Assembly: GCA_936450465.1 (NCBI GenBank)
Contig: OW388293.1
Coordinates: forward strand, 44,990,482 to 45,054,481
Length of the DNA stretch: 64,000 bases
Origin: Gibbula magus
Taxonomy: Eukaryota > Mollusca > Gastropoda > Trochida > Trochidae
Direction: 5' to 3'
The notes under the pieces are model-generated. The model was not told the DNA's origin. It saw only the letters and a list, made by a program, of their open reading frames with translations, and searched no databases. Shown in pieces: positions 1-10,184 of the stretch. Each line of letters opens with the position of its first letter. Position 1 is the first letter of the stretch. The position numbers and the translations under genes are program-made.

Positions 1-1389
1 CTTTTCGTGTTAAATTAATTTCGCATAGAGAATTTTCGTTTCTGTAATCAACAATTGGTAGCACTTTATCTGGAAAAGCAATTTTAGCTTGATCAACAAA
101 GTAATCGTTAAGTATGTTTGCCTTTTCGTTAGCGTCTTCATAAATAACATCATTGTGGTGCAAAGGTGGAAAATTGACATTGTTATTTGTTCTCTTTAAT
201 TAAAAGTAATTTCCACCACATTTTAGAGTTCTTGTTGTTATTCAGTTTATCATCTATAGCTAATTTAGAGTAATAGGCAGATTTAGCTTTTCTTACTGCT
301 GAAATTACCTTATTCCTAAGTTTTCTAAATTTCCATGGGGAGTCATTCGGTCTTATGGTCACAAGCTTATTTGGAATAAAAGTATCACACAAATGAATAA
401 CTTTTTTCATAACTGTTTCCGTTGCAATATTGATATCATCTGAAAGGTCATTTAACCAATCTGTGTTTTGAAAACTTATATTCAATCCATCAAGGTCAGC
501 TAGATTGTAGTTATATATTTTTCTTAGAAAATATGTTTTGATAGGTATTGCGTCACGAACAGTGACGAAGACAGGGCAGTGGTCACTACAAATAGGATCA
601 AGTACACCTGAATTCAAAATAGAATCAGAGTTCATCACAAAAATTAAATCAATCAGTGTACGTGACGTTTGCGTAATCCTAGTAGGTTCTGTGATAATCT
701 GTTTCATATCAAACAAATGTTCAATATTTTTAAATTTTTCATTGATCTTATTGTATACATCAATATTAAAATCGCCGACAACAATAGTGTCCATATTCAT
801 GTCAACACCATTTCCAATCGATTGAAAAAACTAAATCCCAGTACTCTTCGCTCTTGTCTGATCTATAAAAGGTACCTACATGTAATAGAATATTTTTAGT
901 TTTTAATTTTATCTCAATCCATACAGCCTCAAGATTGGGGGAACTTAGATGAGTCAAAAATGCTGCATATAGATGTTTTTTAACATAGACTGCTACTCCG
1001 CCACCCCTTGTTGCCCTATCTTTTCTAAAAGGTAATTGAAATCCAGGAATTTCTAAATCAGACTGTTTTACAGAGTCATTCAACCAACTTTCTGAAATGC
1101 ATATAACATCATAATCGTTTAGTTCACTTTCAATATAATCTACTTTTTCTCTTAGACTACAAACATTTATATGAACAATTTTCAAATCTCTAAATATTGG
1201 TCCAGGATTTGGGTGAATATCTCCGCAGCATAGTAACAAAATTACAATATAAACTGCCAGCGATGAACTGTAAAGGCAAAGAGATGAAAATAGTATTTTC
1301 AGATAGCAAAAATTTCTAAAAGCTTTAGCTTGTAATTTCAAACTGAAAACTCCAACTGCCCATCTGTAGCTTACTAGGTCAACTGGCAT
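1..1389 (-). mobile_element. Non-LTR retrotransposon fragment: AP-type endonuclease and linker towards RT
   Basis: Two long open stretches (1389-802 and 800-183) and an open frame running on to base 1 together read as the N-terminal part of a non-LTR ORF2. The first carries a hydrophobic N-terminus, GDIHPNPGP (bases 1224-1198) and the endonuclease motifs ISESWLND and RGGGVAVYVK. The second carries GDFNID and SDHCPV, the C-terminal endonuclease motifs. After base 183 a third frame reads FPPLHHND and NILNDYF, the usual linker before RT. The endonuclease would nick target DNA to prime reverse transcription. Frame breaks near 800 and 183 make this copy inactive. The RT part lies beyond the left edge. 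The family looks like CR1/L2/Jockey; the exact clade cannot be settled by eye. Confidence 0.85.
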
Positions 1390-1983
1390 CGTACATTATT
1401 GGAAAAGAACAAACTTCAATACAGAGGGCAGTTATGTTGTAAACTGATACTGTCGAAAACTCTTGGCCATTTGTGGAAATCAAAGGGAACGTGGTATGAC
1501 ACGGGTATTCATATCTTTCACAAAATGGTTGAAAATCAAAAGAAAGAAGAAAAAGTAAACAAGACTGCTTTTCGTCATGGTACAAAATATATACAGGTGG
1601 ATTGTGGCAATATATATCTATGTATATTGGAATTCAATCTAGTATCGGAGATCGAATGAATTATCAAAATAATATGTTCAAAGGATTGGGGAAAACAAGA
1701 TAACCGAAATCTCTTTCAGAATACACGAATAAACAACAACTAAGAATTACAAACTCAAATACGAGTAGCAAATCACTCGTACTAGTAATATAATAATAGC
1801 TATTATCAAGATTCAAACCTGTACCTGAAACTGACACACATCAAACATAACTAAGAAAACACACGCCATCTTTGAAACTTTTTTATTCACTCAAGGCTAC
1901 TAGGTAGCATAATGAGGTTTACAAGAGTTGATATAGTATAAATATAAATAGAAATATATGGACAACGCATTATCTAAATGTAC
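1390..1983. other. Non-coding stretch between two retroelement fragments
   Basis: No protein-like frame or clear repeat was recognised. The part next to 1389 may be 5' leader of the endonuclease-bearing element, and the part next to 1984 (AT-rich, about 1860-1983) is probably the 3' UTR of the RT fragment on the same strand. Confidence 0.35.
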
Positions 1984-3003
1984 TTAAGACGTGACGGCAG
2001 AAAATAGACAATTCATTAGAGTATGGAAATTTTTTGTTTGAAATAAAGAAATCATATTAAATATTGAAGACTTTGCAGTATATTTCTTTGGAATAAACTG
2101 TTCCCTTAATGTGTTGAAAAAATCACAGCGGAATAGATAGTGATACTCATCTCCAATTACATTTGAAGCGCATAATGTACATTTTCTACATTCATATTCG
2201 ATCTTAAACCAACTTCCAGTTTCAACAGGAAGACGATGATTGGATAGTCTAAAGTGTAATAAATTAAATAGATATTTTTCAGGCAAGTGTTGTAAATAAA
2301 AGTCAATATCAGTGTTATTTTTAATCATCTTATAAAATCTACCCTTTGAGGACATTTCAATGTCTGAATGCCATTTTTGTATAAAGAGGTCTGAAAGACT
2401 TTTCTTGACCGTATATTTAATCCAATCAGTATTTACCAGTGGATGATATAACCATACGTCATTATTTCCCGTCTTTATCAATATGTTTTTAATACATGCT
2501 AGCCATTTGTTGTCTAAAATATTATTTGATAAAATATGAAGTAATAAGTTTGATAGCTTTGAATGTTTTCCTGTGATCAATCTTGCCCAGTAGCATATCA
2601 TTTTGGTATATACAACTATAGAGAGTGGCTTACGTCCTGTTTCTGCATAAATCATATATAATGGTGTACTTTCCTTGATCCGGAGCAGTTTCCTCAAAAA
2701 GTTTCGGTGGATATTCTCTAGAATGTTTAAATTTTCAAACCCCCATAATTCACATCCGTAAGTTATAATTGGAACAACAAGTACATCAAAAAGTTTTAAC
2801 TGACAGGGGATTGATAAATTGAGATGTCTAGCTTTGGATAAGACATAATTCATGGCTTTTAAACCCTTGTCACTAAGTGATTTTCTAGCAGACGTGAAAG
2901 TACATTTCCTACTGAAGATTATGCTCGCGTACACGGCTAAACCAAGTAGCGTTGTGGTGAGATATGTGTTGGTGTCATGTGTGTGTGATTTATCAATAAA
3001 CAT
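1984..3003 (-). mobile_element. Non-LTR retrotransposon RT C-terminal fragment
   Basis: An open frame of about 339 codons reads as the C-terminal part of a non-LTR RT polyprotein: PIITYGCELWG, then FLRKLLRIKESTP and YAETGRKPLS, and near the end a Cys/His cluster CRKC-LC-(x)n-H-C in the terminal zinc-knuckle position. The catalytic FADD block is absent, so the copy is 5'-truncated. It cannot be the 3' half of the endonuclease fragment at 1-1389, because that element would continue to the left. They are separate insertions on the same strand. Confidence 0.85.
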
Positions 3004-3289
3004 TTGCGCAAGTAAATTTCTGTTTTACACAGGACTCGTGGAAATGTTAAATAATATATAAAAGACTTTTTGTGGAGAAAAGAAGAAAAAAAATATAATA
3101 CATGAGGGATTGAATGAAACATTTGCGGAAGCATAAGACTATTCAAGGAACGTTTGATTTGGATACCATTCATTACCTGAAGATAATTTGGTAAGTGATT
3201 TTCTTTTAAGAGATTTATCTAATTCCTTGATTTGTTTGTGTATATTGACAAAAATATAATATTATTTCTTTGTATTAAGTACAGTAACA

Positions 3290-4140
3290 CACATCTGCAC
3301 TTGTGTGTTCTAATTTATAATCAAATAAACAATGATCATTAAACTAAATCATCACATTACACGCACATTGTCAATCGCTTGTGTGTTATGATTTATAATC
3401 AAATAAACAAGTAATCAAATAAACAATGATCATTAAACTAAATCATTATCACATTACACACATTGTCAGTCACTTGTGTGTTATGATTTATTATCAAATA
3501 AACAAATAAACAAACAAACAATGATCATTAAACTAAATCATCATACTACACACACATTTTCAGCAACTTGTGTGTTATAATTCAGTCACGTAAACAATGA
3601 TAATTTGGCTGCATCATCAGACTTGTATCCAAACACATTGTCAGTCAATTGTGTGTTATGATTTGTAATCAAATAAGCATTGATCATTAAACTAAATCAT
3701 CACACTACACACGCATTGTCAGTCACTTGTGTGTTATAATTCAGTCACGTAACCAATGATCATTAAATTAAATCACACTTCACACACATTGTCAGTCACT
3801 TGTGTGTTATAATTCAGTCACGTAAACAATGATCATTAAACTAAATCATCACACTACACACATATTGTCAGTCACTTGTGTGTTATAATTCAGTCAAGTA
3901 AACAATGATCATTTAGCTAAATCGTCAGGCTTATATCCCCACAACTTGTATCTCACTTGTGTGTTTTGTTTTATAATCACAGAAACAATGATCATTTACA
4001 ACTGAATCAACACACTTACTACACAAACATTGTCACTCACTTGTGTGTTTTGTTTTATAATCACATTAACAATGGTCATTTACATGAATAATCATTCGTA
4101 CACACACATTGTCACTCACTTGTGTGTTAGCTCACTCAAC
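3290..4140. repeat. Minisatellite, period about 75 bp, 10-11 copies
   Basis: A unit containing CACTTGTGTGTT, then an AT-rich middle with AACAATGATCATTAAAC and a CACACA stretch before CATTGTCAGT, recurs about every 72-97 bp (for example near 3298, 3374, 3471, 3567, 3649, 3724, 3796, 3872, 3951, 4036 and 4117). Copies differ by small indels and substitutions. The array starts about 70 bases past the stop codon of the ORF1-like gene at 4208, on its 3' side. Confidence 0.9.
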
Positions 4141-4207
4141 TGTTCAATATACATGTAAGAACACTGGTCAGTAGTCACTATCCTCGGCATCAGTGTACTC
4201 CCTGAGG

Positions 4208-5077
4208 TCACGTGGACCTTGTGATAACTTGAATCGTATTTTGAGTCTTAAAGACTCTGTAAGCTTGGTGAACTGATCGCGAGTTTTTTATGAGGTGAAC
4301 TGAGCCATCCAACTTTTTGACATAAACAATTCCATCTCTGGCCCAGGTTCCTGCAAGTCGTTTGCGGGTCACCAGCTGGCGAGCCTCGGTGGAGAGACGT
4401 GCTCTCTCCTTCGTCAGATCGTCGTTAATGAATGTCTTAGGTGTGTGGTTTCTCAACTTGGACACGTTAGACATGATCGCGCGTTTAGATCGGTAAGATA
4501 GAAACTTCACCATAATTGGCCTTGGTTTTTCTTTACTATATTTCTTCGGGTCCCCCGTTCTGTGGGTACGATCAAGGTCATCAAGTTTCAATTGCACACC
4601 CATTTGAGTTGATAGGTTGAGAATAAGATTGTCGGTATTTTCGTTTCGCTCTTCAGGAATACCATACACCCTGATATTATTGCGCCGCCCATATTGATAA
4701 AGTTCATCAACTTGTTTGTCCTTAGTGTTCAACTTTTCATTTAAGACAGCTACTCTTTCTTGTAAAGTTTTTATGTCATTTTCATTTTGCTGGATCTTCT
4801 CATGAAAGCTGTTTAATTTGGAATCCAAAACATCACCTATTTTAGGCATTATGGCACCGACAAGTGTGTCGCAAAGTTTTTCAACAACTGATGGGTTCTT
4901 TAGGGCTTCAACTAGTTGTAAGGTTATATCATTCGACATTATGAATGCTTCAGGACTACACGGAAGAAATACTGAGCTGTCCGAGAACGATCTTGTGCGC
5001 TTTTTTATTAACCCAGTTAGTGTCGGGGAATCAGATGAGTTTCGTCGGCGTTTAGATGAAATAGGTGAATCCGACAT
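4208..5077 (-). CDS. L1-ORF1-like RNA-binding protein of a non-LTR retrotransposon
   Basis: A 289-aa uninterrupted frame. Residues 1-50 are Ser/Arg-rich and basic. About 70-125 form a predicted coiled coil (KIQQNENDIKTLQERVAVLN). Then comes YGRRNNIRVYGIPE, the entry strand of the RRM-like domain of ORF1 proteins, followed by DRTHRTG, RPIMVKFLSYRSKR and a C-terminal domain with LSTEARQLVTRKR. Such proteins trimerise and coat element RNA. The frame has no visible break, but no ORF2 follows on its 3' side, only the ~75-bp minisatellite. It may be an orphan ORF1, a non-autonomous element, or a copy whose ORF2 was replaced. The ATG at 5077 is the first in frame. Confidence 0.8.
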   Translation of the reverse strand: MSDSPISSKRRRNSSDSPTLTGLIKKRTRSFSDSSVFLPCSPEAFIMSNDITLQLVEALKNPSVVEKLCDTLVGAIMPKIGDVLDSKLNSFHEKIQQNENDIKTLQERVAVLNEKLNTKDKQVDELYQYGRRNNIRVYGIPEERNENTDNLILNLSTQMGVQLKLDDLDRTHRTGDPKKYSKEKPRPIMVKFLSYRSKRAIMSNVSKLRNHTPKTFINDDLTKERARLSTEARQLVTRKRLAGTWARDGIVYVKKLDGSVHLIKNSRSVHQAYRVFKTQNTIQVITRST

Positions 5078-5412
5078 TCATAAGTTGGCTATTATCAAAT
5101 GTTAATGAGGAGTTACGTGGAGACGTATATGTCACTATTTCAATAGTTAGTAACAGAATGTATCAGTTACAGGACACAGTATTCAACATGGCGTGTTACT
5201 CACCGATTTTTGAACAATCACAATCCAATCAATATATCCAATTTATTGAATCATCCATCAATATTTCCTCCAGAATATCAACTTTCACAATATAATACAC
5301 TTTATCACCAATTATTTCCACATTCCACACTGTATTTAGTTGTTCAGGACATTTTCAATCCATTTTCGTACGGAGCGAAATCAGACACCTCATGACACAA
5401 CTGTCCCATCAT

Positions 5413-5468
5413 GCAGTAGTAGCAGTAGAAGTAGTAGTAGTAGTGGTAGCAGCAGCAGCAGTAGTAGT

Positions 5469-5521
<53 letters not shown>

Positions 5522-5563
5522 TAGTAGTAGTAGCAGTTGTAGTTGTTGTTGTTGTTGTAGTAT
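5413..5563. repeat. Trinucleotide microsatellite (AGT/AGC)n
   Basis: About 150 bp of AGT, AGC and related triplets in runs. It ends at the TA that borders the short inverted-repeat element beginning at 5566. It appears to be the left part of one array later split by two transposon insertions. Confidence 0.9.
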
Positions 5564-5565
5564 TA

Positions 5566-6133
5566 GTAAACTCACGTGCAAAAGAAACGTCCCCACATTA
5601 TGAAAACAGTATAAAATGAAATATTGATGTCGGAGAAAGTAGATTTGAATGTATTTGGTAGCCACATGTTTTGTAAAGAAGTATTAACAATTTCATACAT
5701 CAGAGTATGCAATTTTTTTCTTTACATCTGTTCAAATATAATCGTTTTTTAAAGATGTTTTTGGCCCACAATATTTGGTATTTAAGTTTAAAACATTGAA
5801 AAAGTAGAAATTTAATTAATTAAAGATATCCTCGACATAAATAACCTTCTTTGATTTAAATTTGTTGACGTGTCATTACTGTAGGACGTCACAAAACAAG
5901 CCAAAGCTGGCTTTTTGAGGCTTCTATCTCGTCTAGTTAAGGAGATTCCAAAACGACCATTTCTTAAAACTTGTGTTTCTCAGAGTTATGAATAGATAAT
6001 GTTTTGAAAATTCATATTTAGTATTGATGGGTTCTGAAGACATGATGTAACGCTGTTTCAGTCGCATTTATCGCCCGTCGAATGAAATATCTTCTATTTT
6101 GTATGGGGGCGTTTCTTTTGCACGTGAGTTTAG
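5566..6133. mobile_element. MITE with Tc1/mariner-like ends (~570 bp)
   Basis: The left end contains AAACTCACGTGCAAAAGAAA (5568-5587). The right end, 6104-6133, reads as its reverse complement with one change further in, so terminal inverted repeats are about 28 bp. A TA flanks both sides (5564-5565 and 6134-6135), as expected for Tc1/mariner target duplication. The ends resemble those of the neighbouring Tc1 element (CACGTGCAAAAGAAAC versus GACGTTCAAAAGAAAC), so it is probably a deletion derivative of a related family. No coding frame was seen inside. Confidence 0.8.
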
Positions 6134-6135
6134 TA

Positions 6136-6172
6136 ATGGTAGTAGTGGTAGCAAAAGTAGTAGTAGTAGTAG
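6136..6172. repeat. Middle remnant of the (AGT)n microsatellite
   Basis: About 37 bp of GGTAGT and AGT triplets lie between the MITE ending at 6133 and the Tc1-like element starting at 6175. This is the expected bridge if both inserted in the same array. Confidence 0.85.
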
Positions 6173-6174
6173 TA

Positions 6175-7678
6175 TACTGACGTTCAAAAGAAACTTCCCA
6201 CTTTTAAAAAATCTTACGAATCGAATCCAAACAAGTTTCACAAACGTTTCCAGCCTGAAAACATTCGCCAAAACACAATAAGGGTTTTTAGGGCAAGCAT
6301 TGCGTTGAACAGCTCAAGAAGTCCGAGAAATTCCAAAAAATGGTAAAATGTGTTTTTCGTGCCTCAAACAAATTGCACGTGCTCAATGTTGAAATAAAAG
6401 GCAAAAAGCACGGTTATCGACCGAACAACGTGAGAGAGCTATTGGTATGATGGAAATGGGAGCTTCACAGACCCATATAGCGAGGACGTTCGGCTGTTCC
6501 AGACGAACGGTGTATGCACTTTTTACACGCTATCGTTTGACAGGCACAACTCGCGACAGGCCAAGGACAGGAAGACCTAGGGTCACAACTCAACGAGAAG
6601 ACCATCTTATGAGGGTTATTCACCTTCGCAATAGATTTGTGACGGCGACGTCGACCGCAGCAACAGCCCTCGGGTACCGTATCAGCCGATGCACTGTCGC
6701 CCGACGTCTTCGTGCTATGGGTATCAGGGCTTATCGTCCCCTCCGTGGAATTGCTCTGACGATTAGACATCGACAGGCACGACTATGTTGGGCAAGGACT
6801 GTCCGACGTTGGCAGCAACGTCAATGGCAACGTGTGCTGTTTTCCGACGTCGATTCAGACTTCATCATGCCGACGGGAGAATCCGTGTATACCGAAGAAG
6901 AGGAGAGCGACTGGCACCTGGGTGCGTTCAAGAGTACTGCCCCCATGGACAAGGTGGTGTCATGATATGGGGCGGCATTTGCGGTGACCAGAAAACTCAG
7001 TTAGTGATAGTAAATGGTAACCTGAATGCACAGAGGTATCGAGACGAGATTCTTAATCCAGTTGTAGTGCCATTTTTACGTGGAGAGGGCCAAGGATCCA
7101 TTCTCCAGCATGACAACGCAAGGCCCCATACAGCTCGAATTGTTCAGGACTACCTTGCCAACAACAATGTTCAGGTTTTACCATGGCCGGCATGTTCCCC
7201 GGACATGAATCCAATTGAACACGTATGGGACCATATGGACAGACAGTTGAGAAACCTCCAAAACCCTCCAGCCAACAGAAATCAGCTTGAACAGGCCTTT
7301 TCTGACATATGGCGTCAGATCAATCGTAACGTCATCAGAAGACTGACGACATCCGTTAGACGACGTGTATTAGCATGCATGGACGCACACGGAGGACACA
7401 CACGATACTGATCACCAGGAGAAACAGAAATGGCAGCATTTGAAGACCTTCAATAACCTGATTATTGCCATAAACTTTTAAAAACTATATTTTTGAACCC
7501 CACCTATCTTCACGACACGTTTTGTTGATGATTCGTTGTGTTGTTTGAGTAACCCTTTGTATGATCTTATGAACAATGATGAAGTATTCAAATACACTAA
7601 TCAAAATATCTGTATTCGAGTTTGTGTTTCTTTTACAGGCCTTCAAATTGAGTGGGAAGTTTTTTTTGAACGTCAGCA
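6175..7678 (+). mobile_element. Tc1-like DNA transposon, near full length (1504 bp)
   Basis: The left terminus TACTGACGTTCAAAAGAAAC and the right terminus (reverse complement TGCTGACGTTCAAAAAAAAC) form inverted repeats of about 27 bp. TA lies immediately outside both ends (6173-6174 and 7679-7680). One transposase gene lies inside on the plus strand. Insertion is within an AGT/TAG triplet array, which offers a TA every few bases. Confidence 0.92.
6447..7411 (+). pseudogene. Tc1-family DD34E transposase, frameshifted
   Basis: Two overlapping frames (6447-6965 and 6785-7411) make up one Tc1 transposase. The first gives the paired-like helix-turn-helix DNA-binding half (ASQTHIARTFGCSRRTVYAL, then a GRPR-type linker) and ends with FSD at 6840-6848, the first catalytic Asp. 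A small deletion just after this Asp shifts frame. The second frame carries GGVMIWGGI, the second Asp in LQHDNARPH (Asp codon 7112-7114) and the Glu in SPDMNPIEHVWD. There are 34 residues between the second Asp and Glu, the DD34E spacing. It would cut and paste the element at its inverted repeats. The break makes it non-functional as read. Confidence 0.92.
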
Positions 7679-7680
7679 TA

Positions 7681-7909
7681 GTAGCAGTAGTAGTAGTAGA
7701 AGTAATAGCAGCAGTAGTAGTAATAGTAGTAGAAGAAGTAGTAATAAAAGTATTAATATTAGTAGTTGTTATGGAAGAAGTAGCAGTAGTAGTAATACTT
7801 GTTGTAGTAAAAGTAGTAGTAGCAGCAGTAGCAATAGTAGTAAAAGACGTAGTAGTAAAAGAAGAAGAAGAAGTAGTAGTAGTAGTAGTAGAAGTAGTAG
7901 TAGTAGTAA

Positions 7910-7943
<34 letters not shown>
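7681..7943. repeat. Trinucleotide microsatellite (TAG/AGT/AAG)n, right part
   Basis: About 260 bp of AGT, AGC and AAG triplets start right after the TA at the right end of the Tc1 element. Poly-Ser, poly-Val and poly-Tyr frames over it are artefacts of the repeat. Confidence 0.9.
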
Positions 7944-8184
7944 TTTTCAAATATGATTTAACTGAGATGTGTTTACTTTAAGGTGAAATAAAACTCGTAA
8001 TGTCAACTTTCAGAAACAAGAGAATGAAAAAAACATCATTGAGCTAGGCACGAGTTTTAAGAATATATCCAGCAACACACTATGTTGTCCATTTCATGTG
8101 AGACTCTCTTATACGTCATTATCAACCTACCAGCCATATAACGTGATACTTGAAACGACCTTTCTAAACCGTATCACCCGGTAC

Positions 8185-8212
8185 GAGGGACTTACAACAC
8201 TGTAAGTCCCTC
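8185..8212. repeat. Perfect 12-bp stem hairpin
   Basis: GAGGGACTTACA (8185-8196) and its exact complement (8201-8212) are separated by the 4-base loop ACAC. The lack of T-runs and the eukaryotic setting argue against a bacterial terminator. It may be an end of a small foldback element. Confidence 0.7.
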
Positions 8213-8497
8213 CAGGAGGGTTTACACAGACAGTTAGAAGGAATTATAATGATTGTAAACCCTGATATATTTGCTCAGATGACGGCTTGAAAGTAAAGAT
8301 CTGAAGAAACTAACTTAGACTAATTTTGAAAAATTTCTTAAATTTACGACAGAATATAAACAGCAAATGTTTTGCAGAAAGTGCGTCTCGAAACCGTATC
8401 CTCTATCACCTGTAGTAACTGAATATAACTGTAGTCTACAGGGATCCTCAATATAACGCGATACCAAGTAGAAAGCCTGTTTTACACTTAAAAACGG

Positions 8498-8665
8498 TTG
8501 ATAATATAGATAACCCATGATACCGAGGATATGGTACGGTTGTAGACCCTGATAGTCACTGACAGGAAAAACCCTCGGATGCTTCGCATCCTCGGGTTTT
8601 TCTTTCCTATCAGGGTCCACAACCTTACCATACCCTCGGTATCATTGGTTATCCTTATAATATAA
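8498..8665. repeat. Long foldback inverted repeat (~160 bp)
   Basis: The arms fold around a centre near 8584 (GGATGC-TTC-GCATCC). Moving out, CCCGAGG pairs with CCTCGGG, CCTGATAG with CTATCAGG, ATGGTA with TACCAT, and ATACCGAGG with CCTCGGTAT. Interruptions are few. No coding content. It is probably a foldback-type non-autonomous transposable element. Confidence 0.8.
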
Positions 8666-10184
8666 CATTTGGTCTTTTTATTGTACAGTAATAAATATAT
8701 GTAAACAAACTGTTTACTTTGACTGTTGACGTATTTACGTGTAACACAAACACAAGCTTTGCTTTGGAAGACATTCATGTTGTGTCTGAGTCTAATCTTC
8801 ATTGAAAAGACGTGTTCAAAGGAAATGAATATAACAATTACAAACGACATACCGCACGTGACAGGTGGAATACAGGTGCTTTGGTCAGTTTCCAATCGAT
8901 ATAGGTCACCTGTTCTTATAGTTATCTATGTCCATCTTTGTAAACATAATAACGTCTTAACTTACAAGGAAGTAATTTGAAGGAAGGAATATTTTGTTTG
9001 AGGAAATAGTGTGTTGTAGTAACAAGGTAACTCATAGAACAACAACTGTTGATCTAAAAAAATTATATTGAGGGTAACTTCATTCAAGGGTAATTTGAGA
9101 AAACTATGATAAAATTCTGACTTTGAAGAAGAGCAATGAGAACAACAATTTTCACGAGGACTGTTTATCAAATTTATAATTATATTATATAATATGTTAG
9201 TTAATGTTCTTGAAATATACGTCAAATGTTTCAAAAGCCAAAACAAAATAGTCTGATTATATGAAAGTGAACCTAATGTCTCAATCATAACATCCTCATT
9301 ATTCAAATAACCTCGCCCACTGAGCTACGTATCAGATACATAGACTAGCGTAATTAAATACGTATACACATTCTTATGACTACTGCACTAACTCACAATG
9401 TACTTTTTACGCTTAATTGCTTAGAATAATTGTTTCTTACCTGCAGCCGCGAGTGTCCCAGGTATGTACATCCTACTATGTAAGCCACCAGTGAATGCGT
9501 GTTGAGGAATAACGTAACACAATAAACAGCTCAGTCTCTTGTCCGTAACACGATAGTACCCGTTGGTCCGTGACTGGACGATATGTGTCACAGCTATAAA
9601 CGGTAACCTTATGACTGAGAGAGAGGGGCCTCTCTTTGTTTAAGTATTTACTTATTTTCGTTGGTAGATATAATAATTCCGAAAACAAAATATACCTTTA
9701 TATCGTGTACGGTCTTGACCATATAAACTCTTCACATCAATATAATCCGTGTCACACCTATAACTTGTTAAGATGGCAGGTAGGCAGGTGAGTTTAAGGG
9801 CAACGTTTGGGCCAACACATGACCTATATGCACCCGGCATTCAAAGTAATAAATTATAAATTTAAAATGCAAAAGAAAAGATAAAACAATTATATTATCA
9901 TATGTGCCAATATTTTGTACAACGTTTAAAAGGGCACTTGTTAAGATAGTTACCACAAGAGTGGCCTCCCTTTGTTTGGAGAATTGACGTGTTTATCCTT
10001 TGTTAATATGTGTTATTGATGTAAGAACGTGATCAACTGAGAAACGTCATCATTTGTCTTTTGTGAACAATAGAATGATTGTGTCAATAGAGGTGTTATA
10101 TATATTACCGTGGTTAATGCTACTGTCAGAATGTACTATCACAATAACAGTCTTATTAAGGTTAACATTAAAATATAATCAACA

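Larger units (their letters stand above)
7944..10184. other. Intergenic DNA, no gene recognised; two hairpins
   Basis: AT-rich sequence with no convincing protein frame; frames such as 9306-8962 are low-complexity. Two hairpins (8185-8212 and 8498-8665) are listed separately. Confidence 0.5.

Noticed and set aside
5340..5665. Poly-Ser, poly-Val/Ala and poly-Leu frames
   Set aside because: They are translations of the AGT/AGC microsatellite on both strands and in several frames; no protein-like flanks.
7536..7961. Ser-, Val- and Tyr-rich frames
   Set aside because: Same artefact over the right part of the triplet array.
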